Part shown: in pieces, positions 8,960-18,564 of the stretch
Layout of the letters: every line of letters starts with the position of its first letter
Numbering within the stretch: position 1 is the first letter of the stretch
Origin: Betaproteobacteria bacterium RIFCSPLOWO2_02_FULL_67_26
GTDB lineage: Bacteria > Pseudomonadota > Gammaproteobacteria > Burkholderiales > SG8-41
NCBI GenBank assembly: GCA_001771935.1
Contig: MERD01000124.1
Location: forward strand, 1 to 36,518
Direction: 5' to 3'
Length of the DNA: 36,518 nt
Translations under genes and position numbers: made by a program
Notes under the pieces: generated by a model
The model's input: the letters and a program-made list of their open reading frames with translations, nothing else
The model's database searches: none
What the model was told of the DNA's origin: nothing

Positions 8960-11765
8960 GGGTGCGCGGCTCGCCGGGGCCTGAAAGGTTGGAGACGCAG
9001 CGCCCACAGATCTCCGGATGCGCGGCGTCTGCGCCCACATCGGCACGGTAGTGCCAGCAGCGCTCGCACTTCTTATTAGCGCTTGGAGTCACATCCACTC
9101 CCAATCCGGCACCCTCGCGGTGATGCACCGCGGCACGAGAAGTGATGAAGACAAACCTCAGGTCGTCCCCAAGGCGTTTCATGGACTCGAGTGCCGGCCC
9201 TGAAGTGTAGATATCGAGCTCAGCTTGCAAGGAGGAACCAACCAGCCCTGCCGCGCGTTTTTCCTCGATCTTCTTGTTCGCGATCTCTCTCGTATTGCGA
9301 ACATCCCGCCAGCCATCGATCACCGACTGGTCCAGACGCGACATTGGAAGCGCATACCACTCCTCCTCGAAAATGCAGCGCTCCGAATTCTTGTTGAAAA
9401 CCTCCCAGGCCTCTTCGGCGGTAAAGCTGAGAACCGGGGACATCAATCGAAGCAGGCTGTTGGTGATGTGCCACAGCGCGTTCTGCGCGGACCGGCGCGA
9501 TTTCGAATCCTCGGGCGTCGTATACAGCCGGTCTTTCAGGATGTCGAGATAAAACCCGCCAAGATCCTCCGAGCAGAATTTGACGAATTTTTGAATCGCC
9601 AGGTGAAACTCATAGCCTTCGTAATGATCCGTCAGCTCTTCCTGCAAGCTCCGCGCGAGCTCCAGGGCAAAGCGGTCGATCTCAACCCACTCCTCCGTGG
9701 GCAACCGGTTGCGCGCCAGGTTGAAGTCGTCGAGGTTGGCAAGCAGGAAGCGCAGCGTGTTGCGGATGCGGCGGTAGGACTCGACCACGCGCTTCAGGAT
9801 CTCGCTCGATATGGTGAGCTCGCCCGAATAATCACTGCTGGCGACCCACAGCCTCAGGATATCCGCGCCGAGCGTGTCCATGATGGTCTGCGGCGCCATC
9901 GCGTTGCCCTTGGACTTCGACATCTTGCGGCCCTCGAGGTCGATGACGAACCCGTGCGTGAGCAGCCCGCGATAGGGTGGGACGCCGTCGATCATCGAGG
10001 CCACCAGCAGCGAGGAGTGGAACCAGCCGCGGTGCTGGTCGGAGCCCTCGAGGTAGAGATCCGCGGGAAACCCGGTTTCCGCCTGGTGCGAGCCGCGCAA
10101 TACCGTCCGGTGCGTCGCTCCCGAATCGAACCAGACGTCGAGCGTGTCCTTGACCTTCTCGTACTGCGCCGCATCCGCGCCGAGCAGCGCCGCCACTTCA
10201 AGAGTTTGCCAGGCCTCGATGCCGCCGCGCTCCACGCGCTGCGCGACCTGCTCGAGCAGCTCGAGCGTGCGGGAGTGCAGCTGCCCGGTTTCCTTGTGGA
10301 TGAAGAACGGCATCGGCACGCCCCACTGGCGCTGGCGCGACAGCGTCCAGTCGGGGCGGTTCGCGATCATCCCGTGGAGCCGCGCCTGGCCCCAGGCGGG
10401 ATAAAACCGCGTCGCCTCGACCCCGCGCAGCGCGGTCGCGCGCAGCGGCTCGGCCGGCTTCACGCCATTGAAGCCCGGCACCTCGTCCATTCCGGCGAAC
10501 CACTGCACCGTCGCGCGCAGGATCACCGGCGTCTTGTGCCGCCAGCAGTGCATGTAGCTGTGCGCGTGATTCGCGTCCTGGGCGAACAGCACGCCGTGCG
10601 TTTCCAGCTCCTTGACTATCGCCGGGTTGGCTTTCCAGATCATCATTCCGCCAAAGAGCGGAAGGCCGGACGCGAACTTGCCGTCGCCCATCACCGGCGT
10701 GAGGATCTCGTCGTCCTTCATGCCGTAGCGCCGGCAGGATTCGAAGTCCTCCACCCCGTAGGCCGGCGCGGAATGCACGATGCCCGTGCCGGTATCGAGC
10801 GTGACGTAGTCGCCGAGATTAACCGGCGCGGTCCGCTCGTAGAACGGGTGCTTGAAGCGGATGCCTTCGAGCGCCCTGCCCTTGCACTCTCCCATCACCT
10901 CGCGCCGTTCCAGCTTGAAGCGCGTGAGGCACGCTTCGCGCAGATCGGCGGCCAGGATCAGCAGCCCGCGCTCGGTTCGCACCAGGTTGTAGGTGAACTC
11001 GGGATGAACGTTGAGCGCCTGGTTGCCGGGCAGCGTCCACGGGGTAGTCGTCCAGATCACCGCGTATCCCGGCTCTGCCCGGAGGTTCGCCACGCCGAAT
11101 GCTCTTGCCACCTTGTCCGGCTCGGCGAACGGGAAACCGACGTCGATCGCGATATCCTTGCGGTCCTCGTACTCGACCTCGGCTTCGGCGAGCGCCGAGC
11201 CGCAGTCGAAACACCAGTTGACGGGCTTGAGGCCGCGGTACACGTAGCCCTTCCGGAGCAGGTCGCCCAGGGCGCGGATCTCGTCGGCCTCGTTCCGGTA
11301 CGCCATGGTGAGGTAGGGACGGTCCCAGTCGCCCAGCACGCCCAGCCGGATGAAGTCCTTCTTCTGCCGCTCGATCTGCTCGGCGGCGTATTCGCGGCAC
11401 AGGCGCTGGGTTTCCGCCGTCGGCAGGTTCTTGCCGTGGGCTTTCTCGATCTGGACCTCGATCGGCATGCCGTGGCAATCCCAGCCCGGCACGTACGGGG
11501 CGTCGAACCCGGACAGCGTCTTCACCTTGACGATGATGTCCTTGAGGATCTTGTTGACCGCGTGGCCGATGTGGATGTCGCCGTTGGCATAGGGCGGCCC
11601 GTCGTGCAGGACGAAGCGGGTCTTGCCGCGGCGCGCGGCGCGGATGCGCTCGTAGAACTTGCGCTCCTGCCAGATCTTCAGCATCAGCGGCTCGCGCTTT
11701 GCGAGGTCGCCGCGCATCGGAAACTTCGTATCCGGCAGGTTGAGGGTCTTCTTGTAATCGGCCAT
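8952..11765 (-). CDS. ileS: Isoleucyl-tRNA synthetase
   Basis: 937 residues from ATG 11765 ([20 protein letters not shown]), matching the usual IleS start; a TTG 24 bp upstream is in frame but less likely. Class I aminoacyl-tRNA synthetase that charges tRNA-Ile in the cytoplasm and edits misactivated Val. The HIGH signature is at residues 65-68 ([12 protein letters not shown]) and KMSKS at 614-618 ([12 protein letters not shown]). The editing insertion (CP1) contains [18 protein letters not shown]-terminal zinc-binding cluster is intact (CERCWHY, then ICGRC near residues 900-925). It lies 45 bp after ribF and overlaps lspA by 8 bp, the conserved ribF-ileS-lspA operon. Confidence 0.98.
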   Translation of the reverse strand: MADYKKTLNLPDTKFPMRGDLAKREPLMLKIWQERKFYERIRAARRGKTRFVLHDGPPYANGDIHIGHAVNKILKDIIVKVKTLSGFDAPYVPGWDCHGMPIEVQIEKAHGKNLPTAETQRLCREYAAEQIERQKKDFIRLGVLGDWDRPYLTMAYRNEADEIRALGDLLRKGYVYRGLKPVNWCFDCGSALAEAEVEYEDRKDIAIDVGFPFAEPDKVARAFGVANLRAEPGYAVIWTTTPWTLPGNQALNVHPEFTYNLVRTERGLLILAADLREACLTRFKLERREVMGECKGRALEGIRFKHPFYERTAPVNLGDYVTLDTGTGIVHSAPAYGVEDFESCRRYGMKDDEILTPVMGDGKFASGLPLFGGMMIWKANPAIVKELETHGVLFAQDANHAHSYMHCWRHKTPVILRATVQWFAGMDEVPGFNGVKPAEPLRATALRGVEATRFYPAWGQARLHGMIANRPDWTLSRQRQWGVPMPFFIHKETGQLHSRTLELLEQVAQRVERGGIEAWQTLEVAALLGADAAQYEKVKDTLDVWFDSGATHRTVLRGSHQAETGFPADLYLEGSDQHRGWFHSSLLVASMIDGVPPYRGLLTHGFVIDLEGRKMSKSKGNAMAPQTIMDTLGADILRLWVASSDYSGELTISSEILKRVVESYRRIRNTLRFLLANLDDFNLARNRLPTEEWVEIDRFALELARSLQEELTDHYEGYEFHLAIQKFVKFCSEDLGGFYLDILKDRLYTTPEDSKSRRSAQNALWHITNSLLRLMSPVLSFTAEEAWEVFNKNSERCIFEEEWYALPMSRLDQSVIDGWRDVRNTREIANKKIEEKRAAGLVGSSLQAELDIYTSGPALESMKRLGDDLRFVFITSRAAVHHREGAGLGVDVTPSANKKCERCWHYRADVGADAAHPEICGRCVSNLSGPGEPRTHA

Positions 11766-11810
11766 GATGCGGCGAGCAGTAGGCGGCAATCCGTCGATCG
11801 GGACCGGCTG

Positions 11811-12758
11811 TCAGCCGGCCTTTCTGGGCGCGCGGGCGGTTTCGAAGTACTGGCGGGTGCTCTCGACGTCGAGCGCGATGTGACGCGTGAGCGTCGCGAG
11901 ATCGGAATACTTCTCCTCGTCGCGGAACTTGTGCAGGAATTCCACGCGGATGTGCCGCCGGTACAGGTCGCCGTCGAAATCGAGCGCGTGCACTTCGAGC
12001 ACGGGCGCCCCGCCCTGCTTCACCGTGGGGCGCACGCCCAGGCTGGCAACGCCCGGCAGCGGGCCGCGCGCCGCGCCATGCAGGCGCACCGCGAAGATGC
12101 CGCTGAGCGGCGGACGGTTGTGCTTCATCAGCACGTTGGCGGTCGGGAAACCGAGCTTGCGCCCGAGTCCGTCGCCGCGCACCACGCGCCCGCTGATCGA
12201 ATACGCGCGGCCCAGCAGGCGCCCGGCCCGCGCGAGCTCGCCCGCGGCGAGCGCGTTGCGCACGGCGGTGCTCGATACCCGTTCCCCGTCCAGCATCACG
12301 CTCGCCAGCGCCGCGACTTCGAAGCCGAGGCGCCCCGCAGCCTGCTTCAGCATGACGGGATCTCCCGCGCGCCGCGCGCCGAAGCGGAAATCGTCCCCGA
12401 CCAGCACCCAGCGCGCGCCCAGGCCGCGCGCAAGTACGCGCTCGATGAAATCCTCGGCCGCGATCTGGGCGAAGCGGTAGTTGAAGCGGCAGACATGGAC
12501 GCGGTCCATGCCGTTCCCGGCGAGCAGCTCCAGCTTCTCCCGCAGCGACGTGAGCCGCACCGGCGCCTGGTCGGGTGCAAAGAATTCGCGCGGATGCGGC
12601 TCGAAGGTCAGCACGCACGCCGGCACGCCGAGGCGTCCGGCCGCGCGCTTCAACTCAGCCAGCATCGCCAGATGGCCGAGGTGAACGCCGTCGAAATTGC
12701 CGATGGTGATTGCGGCCGGGCCGGCCGCGGCGGCGGGAATGCCGCGGGTCACGCGCAT
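11811..12758 (-). CDS. ribF: Bifunctional riboflavin kinase / FAD synthetase
   Basis: 315 residues. RibF phosphorylates riboflavin to FMN and adenylylates FMN to FAD. The N-terminal FMN adenylyltransferase domain shows AAITIGNFDGVHLGHLAML (nucleotidyltransferase GxFDGxHxGH motif) and the C-terminal kinase domain shows YSISGRVVRGDGLGRKLGFP followed by TANV, the flavokinase GxxxG/PTAN motif. First gene of the ribF-ileS-lspA-GT-ispH-GT run; a sigma70-like promoter sits just upstream (12781-12810). The ribBA gene of riboflavin synthesis is elsewhere in the window (30457-31713). Confidence 0.97.
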   Translation of the reverse strand: MRVTRGIPAAAAGPAAITIGNFDGVHLGHLAMLAELKRAAGRLGVPACVLTFEPHPREFFAPDQAPVRLTSLREKLELLAGNGMDRVHVCRFNYRFAQIAAEDFIERVLARGLGARWVLVGDDFRFGARRAGDPVMLKQAAGRLGFEVAALASVMLDGERVSSTAVRNALAAGELARAGRLLGRAYSISGRVVRGDGLGRKLGFPTANVLMKHNRPPLSGIFAVRLHGAARGPLPGVASLGVRPTVKQGGAPVLEVHALDFDGDLYRRHIRVEFLHKFRDEEKYSDLATLTRHIALDVESTRQYFETARAPRKAG

Positions 12759-12780
12759 ACAACCAAGCCTAAAAGCTTGA

Positions 12781-12810
12781 ATTGTAGCGTGTTTTGCGAG
12801 AAACCGTCCA
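12781..12810 (-). promoter_or_regulatory. Putative sigma70 promoter for ribF
   Basis: On the minus strand TGGACG (12810-12805), 18 bp, then TACAAT (12786-12781), about 22 bp before the ribF ATG. The -10 matches the consensus at five of six positions and the -35 at four of six. A short inverted repeat (CAAGC / GCTTG) lies between the -10 and the start. It separates the ribF run from the upstream cysI-DUF934 pair. Confidence 0.5.
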
Positions 12811-12829
12811 GCCGTTGGGGGCGGTTACC

Positions 12830-13351
12830 TCACGCTTGCGCGAATTTCTCCAGGCGCCGGCGAAAAAGGGGCAAGCGGCGCTCGACCGAGCTCTGGTAGG
12901 CATCGCTGAAATCGCCGAACGCAGCCAGCGCTTCCCGCGGGTCCTCGCCGTCGCGCAGAGCGAACGAATTGAAGCCGCAGCTCGCAAGAAAGAAGAGCTG
13001 GTCGCGGAACACGTCGCCGATCGCGCGCAGCTCGCCCTTCCAGCCGTAACGCTCGCGGAGCAGCCGCGCGATGGAATAACCGCGGCCATCGCCGAACTTG
13101 GGAAAATTCACCGCCACGACGCCAAACAGCCGCAGGTCCTCGGCGATCACCGCCGGGTCCTCGTGGCTGTCGAGCCACACGCCGATCCGCCCGGCACGAA
13201 ACGACACGGCTTCGCGCTCGGCGCGCCACAGGGTGAGCGGCACGATGATATCGCCGGCGAGCGGGATCGCCGGCTGCCTGCCGTGGTCCCCGGGCCTAAG
13301 CAGTTGCCAGGGATCGTCGACGACGCTTCTGTTCCTGATGATCGCTGTCAT
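12830..13351 (-). CDS. DUF934 family protein (sulfite-reductase-associated, CysI partner)
   Basis: 173 residues. The N-terminus (MTAIIRNRSVVDDPWQLL) and core (VWLDSHEDPAVIAEDLRLF; VVAVNFPKFGDGRGYSIARL; RAIGDVFRDQLFFLASCGFN) match DUF934, a small protein encoded next to cysI in many beta- and alphaproteobacteria and presumed to help sulfite reduction; its biochemical role is not known to me. It overlaps the 3' end of cysI by 56 bp in another frame, so the two are probably translationally coupled. In related genomes cysH, cysD and cysN often follow; here ribF follows instead. Confidence 0.88.
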   Translation of the reverse strand: MTAIIRNRSVVDDPWQLLRPGDHGRQPAIPLAGDIIVPLTLWRAEREAVSFRAGRIGVWLDSHEDPAVIAEDLRLFGVVAVNFPKFGDGRGYSIARLLRERYGWKGELRAIGDVFRDQLFFLASCGFNSFALRDGEDPREALAAFGDFSDAYQSSVERRLPLFRRRLEKFAQA

Positions 13352-15011
13352 ACACGCGTTCCTTGAAAGGCTCGATACCGGTGCGCCACACCACGTCGAT
13401 AAAGCGCTCGTCCTCGCTCTCGCGCCGGTCGAGATACACGCCGATCAGCTTCTCGATCACGCCGGGGATCTCCTCGCGCGCAAACGACGGCCCGATGATT
13501 TTCCCGACCGCCGCCGGTGCGCCGGGGCGGGCCAGTCCCTGGTTGCCGCCGATGGAGATCTGGTACCACTCCTCGCCGTTCTTATCCACGCCGAGGATGC
13601 CGATGTGGCCGACGTGGTGGTGGCCGCAGGAGTTCATGCAGCCGGAAATGTTGAGGTCCAGCTCGCCGATGTCGTACACGTAATCCAGGCGGTCGAACCG
13701 CTCCTGGATCGCCTGCGCGACCGGGATCGACTTGGCGTTGGCGAGCGAGCAGAAATCGCCGCCCGGGCAGGCGATGATGTTGGTGAGCAGCCCGATATTC
13801 GGCGTCGCGAGCCCCAGCGCCTTCGCCTCCTGCCACAACGCGTGCAGGTCCGATTGGCGCGCGTCGGCCAGTATCAGGTTTTGCTCGTGGGACACCCGCA
13901 GCTCGCCCTGGCTGTAGCGGTCCGCGAGGCCCGCCACGGCATCCATCTGCCCGGCCGTGGCATCCCCCGGCGGCACCCCGGTTTTCTTGAGGGACAGCGT
14001 CACCGCCGCATAGCCCGCCATCTTGTGCGGCTGGACGTTGCGCTTGACCCATGCGGCGAAGGCCGGCTCGGCGGCGAGACGCGCGAGATACCCGGCGTCA
14101 TCACCCGCGAGCCGTTCGTAGTGCGGCCGCGTAAAGCGCTCCTCCACGCGCCGCACTTCCTCCCCGGTCAGCGTGGACGGCCCGTCCTTCAGGTACGCCC
14201 ATTCGGCTTCCGCGTCCGCACGGAACCGTTCCGGCGTCAGCGCCTTCACCAGGATCTTGATGCGCGCCTTGTGGATGTTGTCGCGCCGGCCGTAGCGGTT
14301 GTAGACGCGCAGGACGGCTTCCAGGTAGGTGAGCAGGTGCCGCCAGGGCAGGAATTCCTGCATGACATGGCCGATGACCGGCGTGCGCCCCATCCCGCCG
14401 CCGACGATGACCCGGAATCCGACCTCCCCGTCCGCGTTGCGCACCGCGTGCAGGCCGACGTCGTGCAGGTAGGTCGCCGCGCGGTCGGCCTCCGCGCCGT
14501 TCACCGCGATCTTGAACTTGCGCGGCAGGTAGGAAAATTCGGGATGGAACGTGGACCACTGGCGCAGCAGCTCGCACCAGACGAACGAGTCCACGAGCTC
14601 GTCGCGTGCAACGCCCGCGAAATGGTCGGTGGTGATGTTGCGCACGGAATTGCCGCTGGTCTGGATCGCGTGCATCTGCACCGTGGCGAGCTCGGCCAGG
14701 ATATCGGGCACGTCCTCGAGCTTCGGCCAGTTGTATTGCAGGTTCTGGCGCGTGCTGAAGTGGCCGTAGCCGCGGTCCCACTTCCGGGCGATGTGCGCGA
14801 GCGTGCGCAACTGGCGCGATGAGAGCAAGCCGTAAGGAATCGCAACGCGGAGCATGGGCGCGTAACGCTGGATATAGAGACCGTTGCGCAGCCGCAGGGG
14901 ACGGAAGTCGTCCTCCGACAGCTGGCCCGCCAGGAAACGCAGCGTCTGGCCGCGGAACTGCGCGACCCGTTCCTCCACCAGCCGCTGGTCGATTTCGTCG
15001 TAGCGATACAC
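13296..15011 (-). CDS. cysI: Nitrite/sulfite reductase, hemoprotein subunit (assimilatory sulfite reductase type)
   Basis: 571 residues, start GTG 15011 (VYRYDEIDQRLVEERVAQFR). Siroheme/[4Fe-4S] enzyme reducing sulfite to sulfide for cysteine synthesis. The cluster/siroheme ligands are present as C415 and C421 (CPGGDFCSLANAKS) and C458 and C462 (SGCMNSCGHHHVGH). The ferredoxin-like repeats contain YGHFSTRQNLQYNW and SVRNITTDHFAGVA. The His-rich GCMNSCGHHH form is typical of the betaproteobacterial branch that is paired with DUF934. It is divergent from a CysB-type regulator with 111 bp between starts, which fits CysB control, and no flavoprotein subunit (cysJ) is adjacent. Confidence 0.93.
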   Translation of the reverse strand: MYRYDEIDQRLVEERVAQFRGQTLRFLAGQLSEDDFRPLRLRNGLYIQRYAPMLRVAIPYGLLSSRQLRTLAHIARKWDRGYGHFSTRQNLQYNWPKLEDVPDILAELATVQMHAIQTSGNSVRNITTDHFAGVARDELVDSFVWCELLRQWSTFHPEFSYLPRKFKIAVNGAEADRAATYLHDVGLHAVRNADGEVGFRVIVGGGMGRTPVIGHVMQEFLPWRHLLTYLEAVLRVYNRYGRRDNIHKARIKILVKALTPERFRADAEAEWAYLKDGPSTLTGEEVRRVEERFTRPHYERLAGDDAGYLARLAAEPAFAAWVKRNVQPHKMAGYAAVTLSLKKTGVPPGDATAGQMDAVAGLADRYSQGELRVSHEQNLILADARQSDLHALWQEAKALGLATPNIGLLTNIIACPGGDFCSLANAKSIPVAQAIQERFDRLDYVYDIGELDLNISGCMNSCGHHHVGHIGILGVDKNGEEWYQISIGGNQGLARPGAPAAVGKIIGPSFAREEIPGVIEKLIGVYLDRRESEDERFIDVVWRTGIEPFKERVYDSDHQEQKRRRRSLATA

Positions 15012-15040
15012 CGCTCTATTTCCTCTGGAATTGTGTAGGC

Positions 15041-15068
15041 TTGCATGGTAGCAACGGTGAGTTATACT
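15041..15068 (+). promoter_or_regulatory. Putative sigma70 promoter for cysB, within the cysI/cysB divergent regulatory region
   Basis: TTGCAT (15041-15046), 16 bp, TATACT (15063-15068), giving a start near 15075 and a leader of about 48 nt to the cysB ATG at 15123. The 111-bp intergenic region is locally AT-rich (15061-15120) in a GC-rich genome. On the minus strand TATAAC (15066-15061) could be the -10 for cysI but has no good -35, as expected for a promoter needing an activator such as CysB. The two -10 candidates overlap face to face. Confidence 0.5.
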
Positions 15069-15122
15069 TCAAAAGAATATCATGTTAGAATGTAATCGCC
15101 AGACATTATTAAGAGTAAGCGT

Positions 15123-16064
15123 ATGAAATTACAGCAATTACGCTACCTCCGCGAAGTGGCGCGGTCCGGGCTCAACCTTTCCGAAGCAGCGGAATCGCTC
15201 CATACCTCCCAGCCGGGCATCAGCAAGCAGATCCGCCAGCTCGAGGACGAACTGGGCGTGCAAATCCTGGTACGGAACGGCAAGCGGGTCGTGGACGTGA
15301 CCGAGCCCGGGCGCGTCATCCTCGGCATCGCCGAGCGCATCCTGCAGGATGCCGAGAACCTGAAGCAGGTCGCGCGCGAATTCACGTCCGACGGAGCGGG
15401 CTCGTTCACGATCGCGACCACTCACACGCAGGCGCGCTACGCGCTGCCCTCGATCATCGCCCGCTTCAGCCAGCGCTACCCCGGCGTGCGGCTGTCGCTG
15501 CGGCAGGGCAGCCCGCAGTACATCGCGGAACTGGTGCGCTCCGGCGAGGCGGATATCGCGATCGCCACCGAGGCCGCCGAGTTCTACGACGGCCTCGTGC
15601 TGCTGCCGTGCTTCCAGTGGAACCGCTGCGTGATCACGCCCCTCAAGCATCCCCTGCTCCGGGAGAAGCAGCTCACGCTCGAGGCGATCGCGCGCTACCC
15701 GGTGGTCACCTACGATTTCGCGTTCACCGGCGATTCCCCGATCAAGCGCGCGTTCGACAGCAGGAAGATCACGCCGAACGTGGCGCTGACGGCCATCGAC
15801 GCCGACGTGATCAAGGCCTACGTCGAAATGGGGCTCGGCGTCGGCATCCTCGCCAAGATGGCGTTCGATCCCGCGCGCGATCTGGGGCTGAGGCTGATCG
15901 ACGCCAGCCACCTGTTCGAGCCCAGCATGACGCGCATCGTCATGCGGCCCAACGCCTACCTGCGCGGCTATGTGTACGACTTCATCGAGCTGTTCGCCCC
16001 GCACCTGAAGCGCGCGGTGGTGGACGCAACGCTGAAGGGCGAGGGCTCGAGCTACGAGCTTTGA
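15123..16064 (+). CDS. cysB: CysB-type LysR-family transcriptional regulator
   Basis: 313 residues. N-terminal winged helix-turn-helix: MKLQQLRYLREVARSGLNLS, AAESLHTSQPGISKQIRQLE, typical of the CysB/Cbl subgroup. The effector domain carries the CysB signatures GSFTIATTHTQARYALP, FSQRYPGVRLSLRQGSPQYI and LRGYVYDFIELFAPHL. CysB proteins activate sulfate-assimilation genes in response to N- or O-acetylserine. The gene is divergent from cysI, so autoregulation plus activation from the shared region is likely (inference). Followed after 6 bp by a heptameric repeat array and then the convergent murJ end. Confidence 0.94.
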   Translation: MKLQQLRYLREVARSGLNLSEAAESLHTSQPGISKQIRQLEDELGVQILVRNGKRVVDVTEPGRVILGIAERILQDAENLKQVAREFTSDGAGSFTIATTHTQARYALPSIIARFSQRYPGVRLSLRQGSPQYIAELVRSGEADIAIATEAAEFYDGLVLLPCFQWNRCVITPLKHPLLREKQLTLEAIARYPVVTYDFAFTGDSPIKRAFDSRKITPNVALTAIDADVIKAYVEMGLGVGILAKMAFDPARDLGLRLIDASHLFEPSMTRIVMRPNAYLRGYVYDFIELFAPHLKRAVVDATLKGEGSSYEL

Positions 16065-16070
16065 AAAAAG

Positions 16071-16098
16071 CGAGTCGTGGTACGTGAGTCGTGATTCG
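16071..16098 (+). repeat. Heptameric tandem repeat, locus 1 (cysB/murJ 3' junction)
   Basis: Four degenerate 7-bp units in phase: CGAGTCG, TGGTACG, TGAGTCG, TGATTCG. It lies between the convergent 3' ends of cysB and murJ. Same 7-bp periodicity and TGANNCG-like unit as four other intergenic arrays in this window. Confidence 0.5.
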
Positions 16099-16144
16099 AC
16101 CCCGGGTCGTCCAAGTTGACCGCAAGCACGACGCTAGAACAGGT

Positions 16145-17683
16145 TCATTCCGCAGCGCGCTTCGAAAAGTCAGCAATCCGGAAACCGAGGAGCCACAGCG
16201 CAGCGAAGTAGGTCGCCGCCCCCAGAACCACCACCCAGACGAGATTCCAGGCGCGCGCGGCGGCGCCCATGAGCAGCCAGGAGACATCGGCGCCTGCCGC
16301 AAGCCACAGCACCGCCGACATCGCGTACACCGCGATCCCGAGCTTGAGCAGAAATGCCGGCCAGCCCGGCCGCGGCGCGTAGATATCGCGACGGCGCAAG
16401 CCCCGCAGGAGCAGCGCCGCGTTGAAACAGGCGCCCAGGCCGATGGCGAGAGCGAGCCCCGCGTGCCGGAGCGACCAGACGAAGAGGAGGTTCATGAGCT
16501 GGGTGAGCACGAGCGTCGCGAGCGCAATCTTGACCGGCGTCCGGATGTCCTGGCGCGCGTAGAAGCCGGGCGCGAGCACTTTCACCATGACGAGCCCGAT
16601 CAAGCCGACGCTGTAGGCAATCACCGCGCGCCGCGTCGCCAGCACGTCCTCGGCGCCGAATGCCCCGTAGTGGAACAGCGTCGCCACCAGCGGCACCGCG
16701 AGCAGCGCCAGCGCGACCGCCGCCGGCGCCGCCAGCAGCAGCGTCAGACGCAGCCCCCAGTCGAGCAGGTCGGAATACTCCCGCGGCGAGCGCTCGGCGT
16801 AGTGCCGCGAGAGGCTGGGCAGCAATATCGTGCCGAGCGCCACGCCCAGCAGCCCGACCGGAAACTCCATCAGACGGTCGGCGTAGTAGAGCCAGGACAC
16901 GCTGCCGCTCACCAGGAACGAGGCGAATATCACGTTGATCACCAGGCTCACCTGGCTGATCGATACCCCGAACACGGCCGGCCCCATCTGCCGCAGGACC
17001 CGCCACAGCCCCTCGTCCCTGAAATCGAGCCGGAAGCGCGGGAGCAGCCCGATCCGCGCGAGGAACGGCACCTGCAGGGCGAGCTGCGCGATGCCGCCCG
17101 CGAGCACCGCCCACGCCAGCGCCGTGACCGGCGGGTCGAAGTGCGGCGCGCCCCACAGCGCAAACCCGATGAACGACAGGTTGAGCAGCGTCGGCGTCAC
17201 CGCCGGCACCGAAAAGCGGCTGTAGGTATTGAGGATGCCGCCGGCCAGCGCGGTGAGCGAGATGAAAAAGATGTACGGGAAGATGATGCGCAGGAGATCG
17301 GCGGTAAGATCGAACTTGCCCGGCGTCGCGGCGAATCCCGGCGCGGTGACATAAATGATGATCGGCGCGGCTATCACCCCGATCACGGTCACCACGAACA
17401 GCACCAGGACCAGGAACGCGGCGACGTGATCCACCAGCAGCCGGGTGTCCGCCTCGCCGCGCCGGTTCTTGTACTCGGCGAGGATCGGAACGAAGGCCTG
17501 GGAAAATGCCCCCTCGGCGAACAGACGCCGCAGGAGATTGGGCAGCTTGAAGGCGACGAAGAACGCGTCGGTAGCGAGTCCCGCCCCGAACACGCGGGCA
17601 ATGACGAGATCGCGGATGAAGCCGAGGATGCGCGAGATGAGCGTCATGCTGCTCACCGTCGCCAGGGACCTCAGTAGACTCAT
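16145..17683 (-). CDS. murJ: Lipid II flippase MurJ (MviN)
   Basis: 512 residues, the expected size. Inner-membrane MOP-superfamily flippase that moves the peptidoglycan precursor lipid II to the periplasm. The N-terminus [20 protein letters not shown], then [15 protein letters not shown] and [20 protein letters not shown], is diagnostic; [12 protein letters not shown] carries the conserved cavity residues. About 14 hydrophobic segments are visible. Divergent from rpsT, as commonly seen in betaproteobacteria. Its 3' end faces cysB across 80 bp containing heptameric repeats. Confidence 0.97.
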   Translation of the reverse strand: MSLLRSLATVSSMTLISRILGFIRDLVIARVFGAGLATDAFFVAFKLPNLLRRLFAEGAFSQAFVPILAEYKNRRGEADTRLLVDHVAAFLVLVLFVVTVIGVIAAPIIIYVTAPGFAATPGKFDLTADLLRIIFPYIFFISLTALAGGILNTYSRFSVPAVTPTLLNLSFIGFALWGAPHFDPPVTALAWAVLAGGIAQLALQVPFLARIGLLPRFRLDFRDEGLWRVLRQMGPAVFGVSISQVSLVINVIFASFLVSGSVSWLYYADRLMEFPVGLLGVALGTILLPSLSRHYAERSPREYSDLLDWGLRLTLLLAAPAAVALALLAVPLVATLFHYGAFGAEDVLATRRAVIAYSVGLIGLVMVKVLAPGFYARQDIRTPVKIALATLVLTQLMNLLFVWSLRHAGLALAIGLGACFNAALLLRGLRRRDIYAPRPGWPAFLLKLGIAVYAMSAVLWLAAGADVSWLLMGAAARAWNLVWVVVLGAATYFAALWLLGFRIADFSKRAAE

Positions 17684-17724
17684 ATCAGGCTCATGGCGCC
17701 GTGCACCCGCCGGCGTTACAAACG

Positions 17725-17753
17725 TTGCAAAAACCCCCGAACATCAGTAAGAT
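17725..17753 (+). promoter_or_regulatory. Putative sigma70 promoter for rpsT
   Basis: TTGCAA (17725-17730), 17 bp, TAAGAT (17748-17753), about 50 bp before the rpsT ATG. Spacing is ideal and both hexamers match the consensus at four or more positions. The murJ start is on the other strand 41 bp upstream. Confidence 0.55.
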
Positions 17754-17803
17754 GGCGCCCTTTTTCCGACTCATTTTCGATTCAGCACCGGAGTTTACCG
17801 CAC

Positions 17804-18067
17804 ATGGCCAACATCGCATCAGCCCGCAAACGCGCGCGACAGGCGGAGAAGCACCGCCGGCACAACGCGGCCCTGCGCTCGGAGTTGCGCAGCGCGATCC
17901 GGGACGTGAGGAAGGCGATCGCGGCAGGCGACAAGAAGGCGGCGCGGACCGTGCTGCAGCGCGCGTCCGGCGTGATCGACTCCATCGCCGACAAGAAGAT
18001 CATCCACAAGAATGCCGCGGCGCGGCACAAGAGCCGCCTCGCGATCCGCATCAAGGCGATGGCGTAG
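17804..18067 (+). CDS. rpsT: 30S ribosomal protein S20
   Basis: 87 residues from ATG 17804, preceded by GGAG at 17790. S20 binds 16S rRNA in the small subunit. Recognised from [20 protein letters not shown], the K/R/A-rich helical composition, and [20 protein letters not shown] near the end. An upstream in-frame ATG (17693) would add 37 residues unlike S20 and would overlap the promoter, so it is rejected. Monocistronic: the next gene (DUF3579) is convergent, 4 bp away. Confidence 0.98.
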   Translation: MANIASARKRARQAEKHRRHNAALRSELRSAIRDVRKAIAAGDKKAARTVLQRASGVIDSIADKKIIHKNAAARHKSRLAIRIKAMA

Positions 18068-18071
18068 CCGC

Positions 18072-18413
18072 CTAGCCGGCGGCGGGCGCCCCGCTCGGCG
18101 CCGCGGCGCCGCCGGCTGCTTCCTCCGGACGTTTATCCTTGCGCCCCGGGCGCAGCTTCAGCTCGTTGTCGCGGGCGAATCCGAGCAGGAAGCGAAACGC
18201 GTCCGGGTCGATCCCCTCCAGCCGCAAGTCCACGACCACGCAGCGGATGCCGCCCGCCATGATCGGCTTGAGGTACGGGGAATAGGAGAGATGCCGGTCC
18301 TGGCCGAACACCGACATCATCCCGCACAGCCGCTCCGCCCAGTCGCTGGGGCGGAACGGGTGGCCGGTTTCGGTGACGCCCTGGATGACGACTTCGGGAG
18401 AGCCTTCGAACAT
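18072..18413 (-). CDS. DUF3579 family protein
   Basis: 113 residues from ATG 18413 (MFEGSPEVVIQGVTETGHPF). The core RPSDWAERLCGMMSVFGQDR and LSYSPYLKPIMAGGIRCVVV, then FRFLLGFARDNELKL, match DUF3579, a small cytoplasmic protein found mainly in betaproteobacteria, usually near rpsT, murJ and arginine genes. Function unknown. The C-terminal tail (KDKRPEEAAGGAAAPSGAP) is low-complexity. A longer frame reaches 18542, but the extra N-terminal residues are unlike the family. AT-rich TATAGT/TAATAT stretches at 18440-18450 on the minus strand may be its promoter, without a convincing -35. Confidence 0.88.
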   Translation of the reverse strand: MFEGSPEVVIQGVTETGHPFRPSDWAERLCGMMSVFGQDRHLSYSPYLKPIMAGGIRCVVVDLRLEGIDPDAFRFLLGFARDNELKLRPGRKDKRPEEAAGGAAAPSGAPAAG

Positions 18414-18564
18414 GATGGAAAGGGCCGGATGCGAGCGCAATATTACTATAGGCGCCGGCCGGAACTGGATGACGCCCGCATGACAGCGCGACGCGCGCGA
18501 CGGCCGGAAACCCGCTTGCGCGCCGGGGGTTGATGGGGTCACAATATTTTTTTGGGGTGGACCG

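Noticed and set aside
12811-12829. Rho-independent terminator after DUF934
   Set aside because: Only a short AACCG/CGGTT pairing with a long loop and no T-run.
9225-12899. Plus-strand frame of 1224 codons opposite ileS and ribF
   Set aside because: It spans two well-defined genes on the other strand and its composition is that of an antisense frame of high-GC DNA.
16091-17677. Plus-strand frame of 528 codons opposite murJ
   Set aside because: Arg/Glu/His/Gln-rich, the complement of a membrane protein; MurJ itself is unmistakable.
17693-17803. 37-codon N-terminal extension of rpsT
   Set aside because: It is unlike S20, overlaps the promoter-like sequence, and the ATG at 17804 has its own GGAG site.
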